A DNA stretch of 64,000 nucleotides from the NCBI RefSeq assembly GCF_024713975.1, contig NC_091093.1, forward strand, positions 16,923,501 to 16,987,500, given 5' to 3'. This DNA comes from Paralichthys olivaceus (lineage: Eukaryota; Chordata; Actinopteri; Pleuronectiformes; Paralichthyidae). Shown here in pieces: positions 38,432 through 54,540 of the stretch. Each line of letters begins with the position of its first letter. The first letter of the stretch is position 1. Position numbers and translations under genes: made by a program. Under the pieces are notes generated by a model. It ran no database searches and had not been told where the DNA came from. It saw only the letters and a program-made list of their open reading frames with translations.

Positions 38432-41400
38432 TTACTTCTCGCTTGTTGACTTTGTTTCCTCTTGTTTTGGATCCTCAACTACTCCCTCTTCTACTTCTCC
38501 CTCTTTGACTTCTACCTCATCACTCACCTCACACCACTCACCCTCTTTCCCCGATAGAGGTTCAGCCACTGCGTCTTCTTCAGCTTTCTCACTTTCTTCC
38601 TGCACTTCTTTCCTTGTTTCTTCACTGCTGACCAACGTTGGTTTTTCATGCCTCTTCTCACCATCAACAACTTCCTTTTCCTCATCCATTTCAGTCTGTT
38701 TGCTCTTTTGAACCATCTCAACCTTCTCATCTGCCACTGGGAGAAAAAAATATCACAAAACACATCATCCAACATGCATGTACATACATACATATTAAAG
38801 CAGAGAAATATGTCACATGCTCAAAGAAAACATACCTGTGCTCATTTCTGCGGGATCTGCACTGGGTTGTTCTTCAGGAGATGTCTGTAGATCCTTATCT
38901 TGGCATGGACAATCATTAGAGGGGGCTGGACTGGTCAAATGTTGAGAAGTAGCACTTGAGCTATCACTAACATAGATCATTGGGGTTGTGGGGATAGTGA
39001 GTGTAGTGGTGGCATTGTTAAAATAATCTGGGTCTGAGTCAGTCGACAGTGTGGAGCTAACTGCAGCTGTGGTTGCTGAGCTGCTGGTGGGAGTGGTTTC
39101 TGCATGGTTTAAAGTGGTGGTGGTGGAAGTGGTGTCTGTGGGGGTCGTTCCAACACAAGATGTAGAGGGAACACATATGTCAGTGGGGCTAGGAATGACT
39201 GGGTGAGTAATGGTGGAAGCAGAGATGGAGTTGATGCAGTCATTTGGAGTTGGGCTTCTAGTGGTGGTGGTAGAGGTGGAGGTGGAGGTGGTGGGAGGAG
39301 GGGCAGCACAGATCAGGGCGGGGGAAGTGGTAACAGGGGCATCAGGTGAGATAGTAGATGTGATGGCATCATAGGAGTTTGATGTTGGAGATGTAGTTTC
39401 GGTAAATGATGAATGTAAAGTCACACAGCAGGAAGAGGTGACCAAAGTGGAATCATCACTAGCTTCAGTTACTGAATTGGTGGTGGTGGACAAGCATGAT
39501 GGTGCAGTTGATGTGCTGGTGGAGGGTGAAGCAGCTGTGCTGTTGACAGAAATAGCCGCGTCACCAGGAGATGCATCAACTGAGAGAATACCATTTAGCT
39601 CTGGCAAAGTCGATATAGGCGACAGATTTGGCAATGCTGCGGAAACTGAACTTCCACTAATGGGAACAGAGACAGATTCCATGGAGGTAATGGAGGGCGT
39701 AGTTGTTGTCGTTAGATCGGAAGTGACAGAGGGGCTCGGAGGGATGGACACAGAGGGAGTGGAAATAACTGAGACAGTGGCAGGGGGATCGGTGGGTGTA
39801 GTGGTGCTTGTGAGGGTTGTTGGGGTGGTGGTGGTGGGCAGTGTGGTTGTAGCTACACTACCCTCTGAGGCTGTGCTGTCAAGCTCTGTAGCATTTGTGG
39901 GTGTTGTAGCTGCTGCAGTAGTGTTAACAGAGTCAGTGCATATATCTGTGTCAGAGGGAGTTACAGTACTTGAAGGGGAAAGTGAGTCGGGGATTGAATC
40001 TGAGATTGTCGGAACAGTAGGAATGGTGGTAGCAGTGGGGGCGGGAGGAGGAGACGGGGCTGCAGTTGGACTGAGTTTAGTGGGCGTGTTCGCCTCCCCT
40101 TCCTGTATTTGGGCCAGCTCGTTCTCAGGTGTGTTGCGGCCAGATGTTGTGGGGGGTGGACCTGGCTTGATGACTGGCTTTGGGAGCAGAGCAGGTTTCC
40201 CAGCTGACTCGTGTGCTGACACACTTGGTCGAATTTGATGCCTTGTATCTACAGAATGAAAAATGTTGAAACGATTTAGCATCTTCTACACTGCACATAT
40301 AAGAGCTGTTTTTTGTGTTTGCATGTTTTTACCTGAGGACGCAGACATTGTTCGAGGTTTTGAGAAAGAAGCAGATGGCTCAGGTTTACTGTCAATGATG
40401 GTTCCTGCGACACAAAGATGATTTACATCGTATTTCACCAGCAGAATTAAGTCCTTATTTTGTCCTTATAATAAATGGAGGAAGGTCAAATACTCCTGCG
40501 TGTCTTATCAGCACAGTGTCTGAAATATTAAATCTTTTTAAAGGAGAATCGATCCATGTTAAAAAGTCTCTCCTTTTGATATAAATCCCTGACATTTCAC
40601 CTAATAACATAAGCTGGAGCAGAGAAAAGCCCAGTAATGATTATAAATATAAAAATGTTATTATAAATTAATTGGTGGAACAATTTCCTATTCTACTAAA
40701 ATATTTAAATGTTTCAAACAACATATTATTATACAATATAAAAAAGTTAGGGTATGCACCTCAGATGATTTTCATTCTTGTTAGAGTCTATGTGGTAATT
40801 TTGTGGACTTTTTTTTAAACATGTAAATAATTGAACCCATATTTCCACTTAGGTTTTTCTACAAAAGTAAAAACTAAAACAACTTAAAGAAAGGATGTTG
40901 AAAATGTCTGCTATAGCCTCATACTTTGATCTTTGTGCTGAGTTTAGCAAAATACTTAAATTGATGTAAAGGGAATTATGATTATAATTCCACTGTGGAC
41001 ACCAATGGCTTGATATTAAAAATCAAATATATAAATGGACGTACCTTCAGATTCTGCTTTTTTCATCTCTCCCTCCTGATTCTACGAAATAGAAATATGT
41101 AAGGTAACACTTGATGACTCCTACAGTATACAGATGTCAATTTAGAAACAAACATTCTCACACCTGTGTCTCTCCTGGTGGGGGTTTGGAAACTCCAATA
41201 CGTTGAAGCATGAGATGGAGTTTCTGTTCAAAACTATTCTGGCCTTCGAATTGTTTCTGAAATCAGCAACAGAAGAGTAATAAGTGTTTTTTCAAAAATC
41301 ATCTACTGATCTGAATGCATATAACTTAAACTCACCTTTGCAGTGTTTCTGGCATTGGTAGACCCTGCAGCTGCTGATCCAGAAAGCAGAATGAGAGATT

Positions 41401-43366
41401 GGGACTTCCCCTCTCTGAGAGCTCGGCGGGGAGGTGCCGCATCACCTCTCAATAGGGGAGCACCAGAAACAGGTGTCTCCTGAAGAGCCGTCTCTCCGTC
41501 TTTCGCTTTTTCCTTTTCATTTTCCTTGTCAAGTTCCTTTACTCTGTCCTTATCTTTCTCAGCTCTGGCGACCTCCCTGAGTGGGCGAATGAAATCAGCA
41601 ATGGAGGCCTTTTTGGGGCGCCCCTCCTGGCTTGTCTCTGATTTCAGACCTCGTCTCTTTTTGAGTGTGAAGAAATCACCAAGCTTCCTCCTTAGTGTTT
41701 TCGTCTGGGGTGGACAAGGGGCGGAGCTGGCAGGAGCCACTTCGTGCACTGTGATGGTTTCCTCATCCTGATTTTTCCTACAAAAAGGATTATATATATA
41801 TAAAATCTAAACATATTCAGTGGCACAGTTTGTTAAAGCAGTATAGTTTATAGCTAGCTCAGCTAAATGAAGGGACAATAAAGATAATGTCATGTGGCAG
41901 CTGTGATACTCACAGTGTATCAGTAGGAAGTACCCTCTTAGTAAAGAACTCTTCAACTCCTTCATCCACTCGCCCCATGAGCTCGAGGACTTCATGTTCA
42001 CTCTCGATTATTGTCTCCTGGTTACCACACACAGAACAGACATTTTACACCAAAGATCAAACAAACTTATGCTGAAGAGCAACTTGCATCATATGTAACT
42101 TTACGTTTCATAACTCTCACCTCTGAAAAACCCACACACTCTGGCCTAGTCTCCTCTTCCTCTATAGGTGTATTTTGGTTTAAATCTCTCATGCAGTCAT
42201 GATACAAACCAGCCACCTGGGAGTCAGTTGCTCAGTAACGTACAATGGGGGGGCGTCTCTGGATTTTGCATGAGGTATGAAAGCAAGATAACTCATTTTG
42301 CCAATCAAGGTAATGTGATATCACAATTGCCGCTGTTCTGTGTTGCATCATCCTGATCATATTAACATCTGTGCCCACAAGTGGCAATAAAAGCCAGGAG
42401 GTTGACTGCAGAACACAAATTTAGCAGAAGTCACCGATATATGATCTCCTGTCAGGAGAATTGCCTTGCATTTTGTCTCCCCGGCCATTTGTGGCCAAGG
42501 GAGTGACTCTATGTCTCCAGCCTAATAGCTCTGTGACAACACGATCAGCTCAGTAAAAAATGGAGATGATCACACACACTCTACATTTTGACACAAGCCT
42601 ATTGAAAAAAATAAAAAAATAAATGCCCCTAGCTTTTTTCCAATGGGAGCAAGAAAAGACATTCAAACCAGAGTACCACCCGCTCTCCTACACAGTCATC
42701 GTGCTCTTTTACATAGAAAATACCAAGTGTGGGTTCTTCAAACTGCTGTTGACCGGTACAATAGGACTGCCTCATTCAAGCAGGGACCAGGCATCTTTTA
42801 CTGCTCTCCCCCTCCATCCTTCCCTTCCCCCTGCTTCTCCCCTCTGTACCCTATTGCATCTACCCCCCCCCCTCTCTTTCTCTCTCTCTTCCACCACCTT
42901 TCCCCCAACCTCACACTCCATTTTTTTCAAAAATAAAACCCTCTGTGATCCTCCTTCACAGTACCTGTGGTCTGCTGGGACGATAGTTCAGTTTTTGTCG
43001 ATGAGGTCTCGGTCTGCTCTGGGTGTAGTGCCTGAGCGCTGGTCCGCCCAATGGCAGCTCCATTGGGGAGACACGGCACGCTGTTGCCGTGGAGCTCTGT
43101 TGCCGTGGCTCTGTTGCTGAGGCACCGTTGCTAAGAGCACAAGCACCAGCAGTATGTAATGCTTCCACACTGATGTGGGAGGGGCCAGGCCGGGCTAGAC
43201 TGACAGATCTGACAACAGAGCCTCGCCTTTCTCTGCCCCCTCCCCTCTGAGTGGAAAACCATGAGAGAAAGATGGTGATAAAATAAGAAGAGGAAGAAAG
43301 AGAGGAGCACAATGACCTCACCGACGTTTGTTTCATCCATGCATCCTGGAACATCCATGTGCACAT
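38432..43366 (-). CDS. CARMIL2-like C-terminal protein (capping-protein-binding motif plus Ser/Thr-rich tail)
   Basis: Exons: 43366-43322, 43246-42965, 42159-42121, 42017-41914, 41777-41336, 41256-41164, 41081-41045, 40404-40333, 40248-38836, 38736-38432; one 943-aa frame. Residues 86-100 (LRHYTQSRPRPHRQK) fit the CARMIL capping-protein-interaction motif LxHxTxxRPK, with R for K. DEGVEEFFTKR (140-150), RRKLGDFFTLKK (about 186-197), SQSLILL and FEQKLHLMLQRIGVS (313-327) follow in the order seen in the CARMIL2 C-terminal half. Residues 372-842 are one Ser/Thr/Pro-rich exon; the last 101 are Glu/Lys-rich. The PH, leucine-rich-repeat and helical dimerisation regions (roughly the first 900 residues of CARMIL2) are absent. 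The start ATG is provisional; exon 1 and the exon 3 acceptor are the weakest parts. It could be the tail of a split carmil2 or a stand-alone gene. Confidence 0.7.
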
Positions 43367-43656
43367 GTATGGACACACTGCAGAGGAAAGAGCTGAAATG
43401 GACAAAATGTTCTATTGGTTATGTAACAAATTAATAATTTATTTTATATGCGGAAAAGATGCTCTGAAATGCTGTAAGTGTCAAGTTGAACTGGAAGAAT
43501 GATCCATAACTCAAAAACTGTGCATATATACACACAATCCTATTCTATCAGTAAATGTCGGAGCAAAATAGGTCAACGATACTCAAAGAAACTGCCATAA
43601 AATAACTAAATAGCCATTAGAGGATTGTTAGTATCGTTTCTAGTGAATTGTAAGTT

Positions 43657-43660
<4 letters not shown>

Positions 43661-43717
<57 letters not shown>
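43661..43717. repeat. (CA)n microsatellite
   Basis: About 28 pure CA units followed by CACCACCACC, in the spacer upstream of the CARMIL2-like gene. Confidence 0.95.
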
Positions 43718-43718
<1 letters not shown>

Positions 43719-44470
43719 ACCACCAGCTTCTATGTACCCTGATCTACTACTAATTCACCTATAGGCTTGTGTTGCCTAGTTAAAAGCTTCTTTGGCAGAT
43801 CAGAAAATGCTTTCAATCATTCATCACTGATTTGAAACAGTTTGATTAACCAAAATATCTCTCTATGAGGATCATACTTTTGTTCTGTCTGTCTCTTGAA
43901 GTTTTTACATTTTTGAGGGAAAAGACATGTGGACTTCTACTTTTCTCAGCGGTTTCCCCCTAAACCCAACACCCCAGAAATAAATTATTTTCCACCTATG
44001 AAATCTTGTCAGCTTTTCCACATGGAGTAATATGACATCAGCTATTTGACTAATTGTAACCTAAAAGGAAAAAATGTAGGCCATTTCAAAAAGACTAAAA
44101 TCTATAAAAGTCACCATATCACCATAGTAACACTGCCATTCTCATGTTAATTAGCTCTTGCCTGCTTGTTAATATGCTCCTGTGTCCCTGTGAACTCACC
44201 CAATTCAAATCAGTGAACGTAAACTAAATAACTCGCTTTAACATTTGACAGTTTAACACCACCAACAACAAAAAGTGAACATTACAACATTCGTAAAGGC
44301 AGGATGAATTGAAAGTCGTGTTATGTCACATTAGTTGTAGGTAAGCCTAAGCCTTCACTCTAAGAACTCTATTTCAAAAGGGAAATAGTTGATTTTTAGG
44401 CCATGTGTAAAATTTATAATATAATATATATAATTTTCCAGAAAATAAATTGAATTATATTCCCACAAGT

Positions 44471-44747
44471 GACATATGGGAACATGTGTGTGTGTGTGTG
44501 TTTGTTCACTTTTGTTACCTCTTCAGCTCTTCAGGATCTTCTCCAGCTCAAACACTGACTTTGTGAGGGCCAGTCATTTCAAGGTTCTGGTTGGTTGGTC
44601 CTTGTGCAGGTTGGGAGCAAAATAAAAATCGTGGTTAGGTTAAGGTTAGAGTTTGGCATGAATTGGTCTTATTTAAGGTTAGGGATTAGGCTTTGAAAAG
44701 GCTCTACACAATGAATGGAACTCAATGAAAAGCCCTAAGAGGCATAG

Positions 44748-44835
<88 letters not shown>

Positions 44836-45050
44836 GTACTTGTATTTTTGTGAGGACGATTTTAAGCATAGACCCTACAGGGACCAGTCCTCACCTTTTC
44901 AATGGGCTGTTTGAGGGTTAAGACTTGGTTTTAAGGTTAGAATTAGGTTTATGATAGGCACTTAGTTTGGATGGTTAAGGTTAGGGTAAGAATCTAGGGA
45001 ATGTATTATGTCAATGATATGTCCTCACTAAGATAGAAGTACAAACATGT
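44471..45050. mobile_element. Dispersed repeat copy 2 with inverted ends
   Basis: Shares ordered blocks with 31235-31620. Within it, TACTTGTATTTTTGTGAGGAC (about 44837-44857) and GTCCTCACTAAGATAGAAGTA (about 45019-45040) are imperfect reverse complements, suggesting a short MITE-like unit inserted next to a TG tract (44752-44831). No coding capacity. Confidence 0.55.
44752..44831. repeat. (TG)n microsatellite
   Basis: Forty TG units without interruption, inside the dispersed repeat at 44471-45050. A second TG tract lies at 45076-45107. Confidence 0.95.
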
Positions 45051-45074
45051 CCATAGGTGAATTAGTAGTAGAAT

Positions 45075-45109
<35 letters not shown>

Positions 45110-45239
45110 AGAGGCCCGCCCTGCACGTACAGCATTAACACCGCCCTCCTGTGGTTGATGTTCAGAATATCCTCCTCTACTAAAACGAACCTGTATTTTG
45201 AGTCAACACTCACTAAGCTGTTGGATCTGAGGTGAGGGA

Positions 45240-45609
45240 GTCTCGCTCGGCGTTGAGTGAGTCGATCCCTTCATAGAACGAACCATCATACTTGTAGTAA
45301 CACCAGTAATCGATCGACGGTATCGATCACCCTCGTCATGTTTCCACGCCCCCGGTGGAATTCAAATCTGGCGCCCATCACCCACCGCCTCGACTCCACC
45401 ACTCCCCTTCTTTCCCTCGGGCGCTGAGTCCGCGCAGCCGCGTCCGCTCCCAGAAGCCGCCATTTTGTGTTAGGCCCACTCCTGTAAAGCGGGAGAAAAA
45501 TATTAGTCCGCCGCATAGCACCCAGGTGCCGACCTCAGCGGGACTGAAGATACCGACCGCGGGAGCCAAGACACCAAACGAATACCAGGAGTGAAAGGAG
45601 CCGACGGGA
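45240..45609 (+). promoter_or_regulatory. ctcf: ctcf promoter and first noncoding exon
   Basis: CpG-rich segment ending in a strong plus-strand donor: the exon ends at 45609 and GTAAGTA follows. This pairs with the acceptor at 47147-47148, which lies 22 bases upstream of the ctcf ATG. No TATA box; a YY1-like site lies at 45456-45467. The transcription start within the segment is not defined. Confidence 0.55.
45456..45467 (-). promoter_or_regulatory. YY1-like site in the ctcf first exon
   Basis: GCCGCCATTTTG is the reverse complement of a YY1-type element (CAAAATGGCGGC). It lies in the CpG-rich first exon or promoter of ctcf. Confidence 0.4.
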
Positions 45610-46199
45610 GTAAGTAAAGCCGCTGCTTAGCCTCCTAACACGGGGACGTTTTTGTAGGAGCCGTCGCCGGCCTCTAGGTGTCACGGTCGGGCTTACCGGC
45701 CAGGCGGTTGGCGGGGGGTGTTTGTCTCCCTCTATCGTTATCCAAACTGCACTAAATCCCTCTATAAACTGCTGCTCCCTCTCCCAGTTGAGCATTTGGG
45801 TGTTTTTTCGGCTGATGTTTCGCGATGTTCGCCCGGGGATGGCTGGATCGACCAGTAGTTGTGTTTAAAGTTAGTTTCGGGCCTGTCGTCCATCTTATCG
45901 TGCCCTTTGTTTCCTGTTTTCAGACACAGTCGCGCCTCCCGAGTTAAACAACTATCACGAGTTTAGTAGTTTGCGTCGATCCAATAATATGTTCGTTTAC
46001 TCGGGTGAAGTGAAAACTAGCGTGAGTAAACTAAACCGTGTGAAATGGATGAGCAAGCGAACGAGGCGTTGGTGGATTGATCGACTGTGTAGTTTGTTAT
46101 CGGCAAACATGAAGCCATCAGTGTGTGATCAGCACAGATCACACGAAGGAGCTCATCCACTTTTTAAAAGTTCACTGCAGGGTTATACATCACAGCAGA

Positions 46200-46495
46200 G
46201 GTGTTATTCTAACAAAGCACACTTACTCTAGTATTTACTCCTAGTAAACTTAAGTTTTGAAATATATATACTCCACTTGAGCAATTCGTTTGTGCTACTG
46301 TGTACTTCTACTTCGCAGTAGCTGAGGAAATAGTATATTTTAAATAGATGTATCTTCTCATTATTAATAAAAATAATAATTCTTTTCAGCTGCATTGATT
46401 AGTCGATTGCCAATGAATTAAATAGGATCCATTTTGATGTGTGCCAAAATTGTTATCACGTGGAAAGTATTGGAGTAAATGTACTTAGTTACCCT
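46200..46495. repeat. Dispersed repeat in ctcf intron 1
   Basis: Ends in TTGGAGTAAATGTACTTAGTTACC, the reverse complement of a start (GGTAACTAAGTACATTTACTC) I know from a very common teleost element. The interior has ACTTCTACTTC and TACTCCACTTGAG phrases of that family. Related fragments lie near 53575-53690 and 55100-55160. Degraded, non-coding. Confidence 0.4.
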
Positions 46496-46789
46496 CCTTG
46501 GTATATTAAAGGCATGTACGTTTATTGTTAGCTGTGGTAGGGAGATAAGGGGTTTGTAGTAGCTCCATATCTCATATAATATCTAAAACACAATCAAATT
46601 CACCCTGTTTTTATATAGTAGACACCATTGGTGAATTAAGTAAATATATGCCAAACTAATCAGCAGCCCTTGATGATCTACTGAAGGGGCAGTTAGCAAT
46701 GATGACAAAAACACACATGTTTCTGAGAGATGTTCATAATAAACTATTACCTGTGCCAGTGTATATTTTAACTGTTTAATAATACTTAC

Positions 46790-46791
<2 letters not shown>

Positions 46792-46826
<35 letters not shown>
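46792..46826. repeat. (TA)n microsatellite
   Basis: About 17 TA units in ctcf intron 1. Confidence 0.95.
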
Positions 46827-46831
<5 letters not shown>

Positions 46832-47170
46832 AGAGGTGCTTTCCTCAGACTGGCCACTGTAGCACTGAGGTGCTAATCTCTGCTTTCCTGTACAATACCT
46901 GAGTGTGTATAAATCAATGGGACACACCGTGTAAGAGAATTGATTCATGTCCTAAATTGTTAATGCGTTTTCCTATGTGTTAATGTGTTACACTAATCCA
47001 TTCTACATGTACATTTTAATTCTGTCTGTTAATGGTTAACAAGTCTTGGCTATCGGCGTAAACAAGAAAAATGAATATGAACATCTCTTTTTCAAATTGC
47101 AAACATGAGTCATGCTCACTTTTAAATTATTTTTGTCTTCTTTATTAGGAGTATCCGTTAGCCCGTTGCC

Positions 47171-51012
<3,842 letters not shown>

Positions 51013-51920
51013 TGGATGTGAACCTGTAAACAACCCATGACCACATCTTTTTAATTCTTGGCATTTAGGATCACAAACACTTGTATCCTGCACAGAAAAC
51101 AAACATCACTGTTGTAATTTAAGATATTGATTTTTAACCATGTATCGACAAAGACTTGGATAAAATGAAAAGGATTTAACAACCAAAAAGGCTTTTCAGT
51201 ACATTTGAGTTTGAAGTGGCTGTAATTGAAAGCAGTGTCTTTTTCACTGTCGCCCTTTGCGTCTCTTGGCTCTGATTATGTGGCAGAGAACGGCTCCTGT
51301 TCTGTCTAAATTGCTGCAGAATGATCCAATTATATTTTTACACAGTAAAATAACAAAATCTAAACCGTTCATGTAGTTTTACCCCAAAAAAATCCATCCC
51401 TCTGTTTTTTTTTATACAGCTATTGCTAAGTAATTTGCCTGTGTAAATGGGTTAAGAAGTAGGGGACCTTGCTTTGGTGTCCATATTAAGTTAAAGTCAG
51501 TGATGTTAGAGATTTCCTGAAAAGGAGCAACAACCTTCAGGAAAATGTTACTGCCATTAATCACAGTCACTTCAAGATGAGAGATATTTTGAATATTTTT
51601 TATTATTTCTTTTCTGTGGTTACTAGGTCCCTTTTTTAAGAATTTATGTTTTTAAAAGCTTGATAGAGTGCTCATCTAAAGCTCCTTTTTTTTTTTTCTC
51701 CTGTAACACCCGTAGATCATGTATATGTACTAAATATGTCTAAGTGCGAGGAAAGACCGTTGCTTTTGTTCCAATATGTAGTCATTCCACTTTGGGTTAA
51801 TGTTTTCCTTTTGTACCATTGGCAATGCTATGTAGCGGCTTGAATGACATTTTATTAACTGTGTGGCAGAAGAAAACAGATGTATGACTGTACAACCAAT
51901 AAAAAAAAATTAGACATGGA
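51013..51920 (+). other. ctcf: ctcf 3' untranslated region
   Basis: Non-coding, T-rich sequence from the TGA (51010-51012) to the AATAAA at 51898-51903. No other feature seen. Confidence 0.7.
51898..51903 (+). terminator. ctcf: ctcf polyadenylation signal
   Basis: AATAAA in CAACCAATAAAAAAAAATTAG, about 890 bases after the stop codon. Confidence 0.7.
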
Positions 51921-54540
51921 GACTGACGTTTAGGTTTCTGGAGCTGTAATATTTTCAATACTGGATATTTAAAATAAGTCAGGGTTAACTGGGCAGTTAA
52001 TGTAGGTTAGTGGTGTAGGTACAGCAAATACAAGGCTTGAATTATTGCAACTGAGTGCTGACAGAAATCCATGTATTTTGCTTGCAATTATATTTTATTA
52101 AATTGAGGACTTGATATTAAGCTCTTCACTCATTTGTTTGTCTAAAGTTGAACTGATAACACATACTGGATCAGAACTATGTTTGCAATGCTATAGTAAA
52201 CACATCAGTGCATGTGTAAATGATGTGCATGGTCTGATTTAGTTTATAGTGGATGTAAAATCCACAGAAAAGAGTGTCTTCTCGCTCCTGAAGTCCCTGA
52301 AGCACTTTTTTCACATCCCTGACTTTTTCCCTGTAAAGCATCTACATCATCAGGTAACGTGATGTGCCCACCTATCAGCTGTTTTGGCAGAAATTATGTA
52401 ATTGTCACCTTGACTACAGCAGGTTCCTGCTGAGCAGGAAGGCCTCTGGGTAAGGGGTGTGATATTTCTGACATGCGCTCACAGCAATTGACCAATCACA
52501 TAAGAGTGATCCTGCTGACTAACCAGGCCAGGGTTTTTTTTCTCTTGAGAATCAAGAGCTAAAATGGAACATTTCAGTTAGAAGGTAAAAAGAGGAACTT
52601 CAGCAATAAATAGTTCAAGAGAAATAATGTCTGTTCTGAACATTACAACATAATGGAGTTGCCCATGCAAAATATAAACTTGAACTTGCAAGTGGTCAAA
52701 ATATGAGTGTAGAACTGTTTACCTGTCTGATTTTGGACTATATCAGTGGCTGCAGGACACTTTACTGTACATTCCGCTTGAGATTTCATTGCAGGGATGT
52801 AAATGTTCTAATTGCTGCAGAAACTATTGTCATTGCAGATATCTGGAGTCTGGTCTCTAAAATCAACCTTGTTGCTGAGATTCTGAGTTGCGTTTGGCTC
52901 CGGGAAAGAAAAGGTAAGCTCCTGCACATGTAGCCTGTGCTCTGGATCCACCACAGAAGGGTCTCAGTAGTATGTGTGGGTTGTGGAAGACTTTTTTGGG
53001 ATACTTGTTTGATCATGGGTCATTCTACCTTTAAACAAGAAGAGCTGATGAAATGTTTCTTCAAGTGATAACACCACTATGAGTAAGGTTTGAAGTTAAG
53101 ACACCAGAATAGATGTTAGTATCTTCAATAATGATGGTCATAGTGGCAGTGTGGACACTGGGTGTGATGTCTGAAGGGGTTTCTTCTCTTCCATGCGACC
53201 ATGGAGTGAATCAAAATATGTTCTGCTCTTATTTTCTATGGACAGATTGACAAGACAAACAAGCATTGGTGCATATTGTGCCAAAGATTAAAATAATCAT
53301 TCAATTATCTGCAATTGAACTGATATCAACAGAATGACACAAAATACTGATCTGCTTCTCTGCATGTGACGTGTCACATGAATCCACATCATGTGAGATG
53401 TGCATGTTGATGCTGATTAAAGCTGCCTTCAATGGCCTCCCATCATTCTCTCACATACATATGCTTTCCTACTGAACACAAAGAATTCTTTATTTAACCT
53501 GCTGGTTGTTGTCATCTGTATACTGACAACAGGATTTCTGTATGACTGTAACTAGAGTTTCTAGAACATATAGGCAGTGGTGAATTGAGGACACGGAACT
53601 GTTAAGTAGAAGTCCTTCATTGGAAACATTACTTGAGTAAAGATACATATTCAGATAAATGTTTTTAAATTACTGCAGCCAGGAAATGCAGAAAATAGTC
53701 ACTACCTAAGAATGTTCATTATTTTCTCTTTATTTTGTAAAAAGAAAGAAATAGTATGGCCATACTGGAACCTATAAAGTGTTTGTTTTGTAAATACATT
53801 TTTGGGCAAATAGACCAAACCTCAAAATGATTAAAATAAATAAATGAAGAATCATGTATAGTCACATTTTAGAAGCCAGAACAGTCAACAATTGGTACTT
53901 CTGCATAAAAAGGACTCAGTTTCCTTCCAATCACCAGCTAATTATTCCAGCTCTAATTGAAATGTAGCATCTTATTTAATAATTTTCACCAGTGTATACA
54001 GGGAGATTTAATCAAACATGAGCTGTGAAGAGAATATTCTGGTTTATTATCTGTGAGGTATTTATCCAGGTTTCTCTTGACAACACAGACATGTCTGTGA
54101 GCATGTGGTGTCTGTGGTTGGGAATGTCCTGCTCATGTTATACTGGTACTACTCCCTGCAGTGACGTCCATTAGCTAAGGAAAAGTTAAGGCAAACTCAA
54201 CATAGAGATTCTCAATGTTTCCCCTCTTATTGCTGTGAATGAGTTATTTAAGTTTCACGCTGTTTTAAACCCACTTTCAAATTTGTAAAAACTTTATTTT
54301 ATTTATGAAAGCAGGACAAGGAAATATCACTGAGGTCTAGATGAAAAAATGAACAAATCTCAACTTAGACTTGTCAAGTCTGGACTGAACTAACTTAACA
54401 CTTGTCACACTTGTATAACTTATATTCGGTCTTTTATGTAAAATTGAACATACTAACTTAACCAAGTGCAGCTGGACATGAGTGAGAAGCCAACTCCGTG
54501 TTAGTGGGTTAAACTAAGTTACCATCAGCAGCACAGACGT
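51921..54540. other. Spacer between ctcf and ripor1
   Basis: AT-rich sequence with no supported gene. It holds fragments of a dispersed repeat at about 53575-53690 (AGTAGAAGTCCTT, ACTTGAGTAAAG). Confidence 0.5.

Larger units (their letters stand above)
43400..45240. other. Spacer between the CARMIL2-like gene and ctcf
   Basis: AT-rich non-coding sequence with CA/TG microsatellites and a dispersed repeat. I looked for minus-strand leucine-rich-repeat exons of CARMIL and saw none. A good minus-strand donor (TTGG|GTGAGTTC) at about 44208 could end a noncoding first exon of the CARMIL2-like gene. Confidence 0.45.

Noticed and set aside
39438-40238. 266-codon ORF on the plus strand, rich in Val, Gly and Glu
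   Set aside because: It is the antisense shadow of the Thr/Ser-rich exon of the CARMIL2-like gene; ACC/ACT codons read backwards give Val/Gly/Ser codons without stops. No splice or start context supports it.
43400-45350. Searched for PH, LRR or dimerisation exons of carmil2 on the minus strand
   Set aside because: Only AT-rich, repeat-bearing non-coding sequence was seen; no leucine-rich-repeat pattern in any minus-strand frame.
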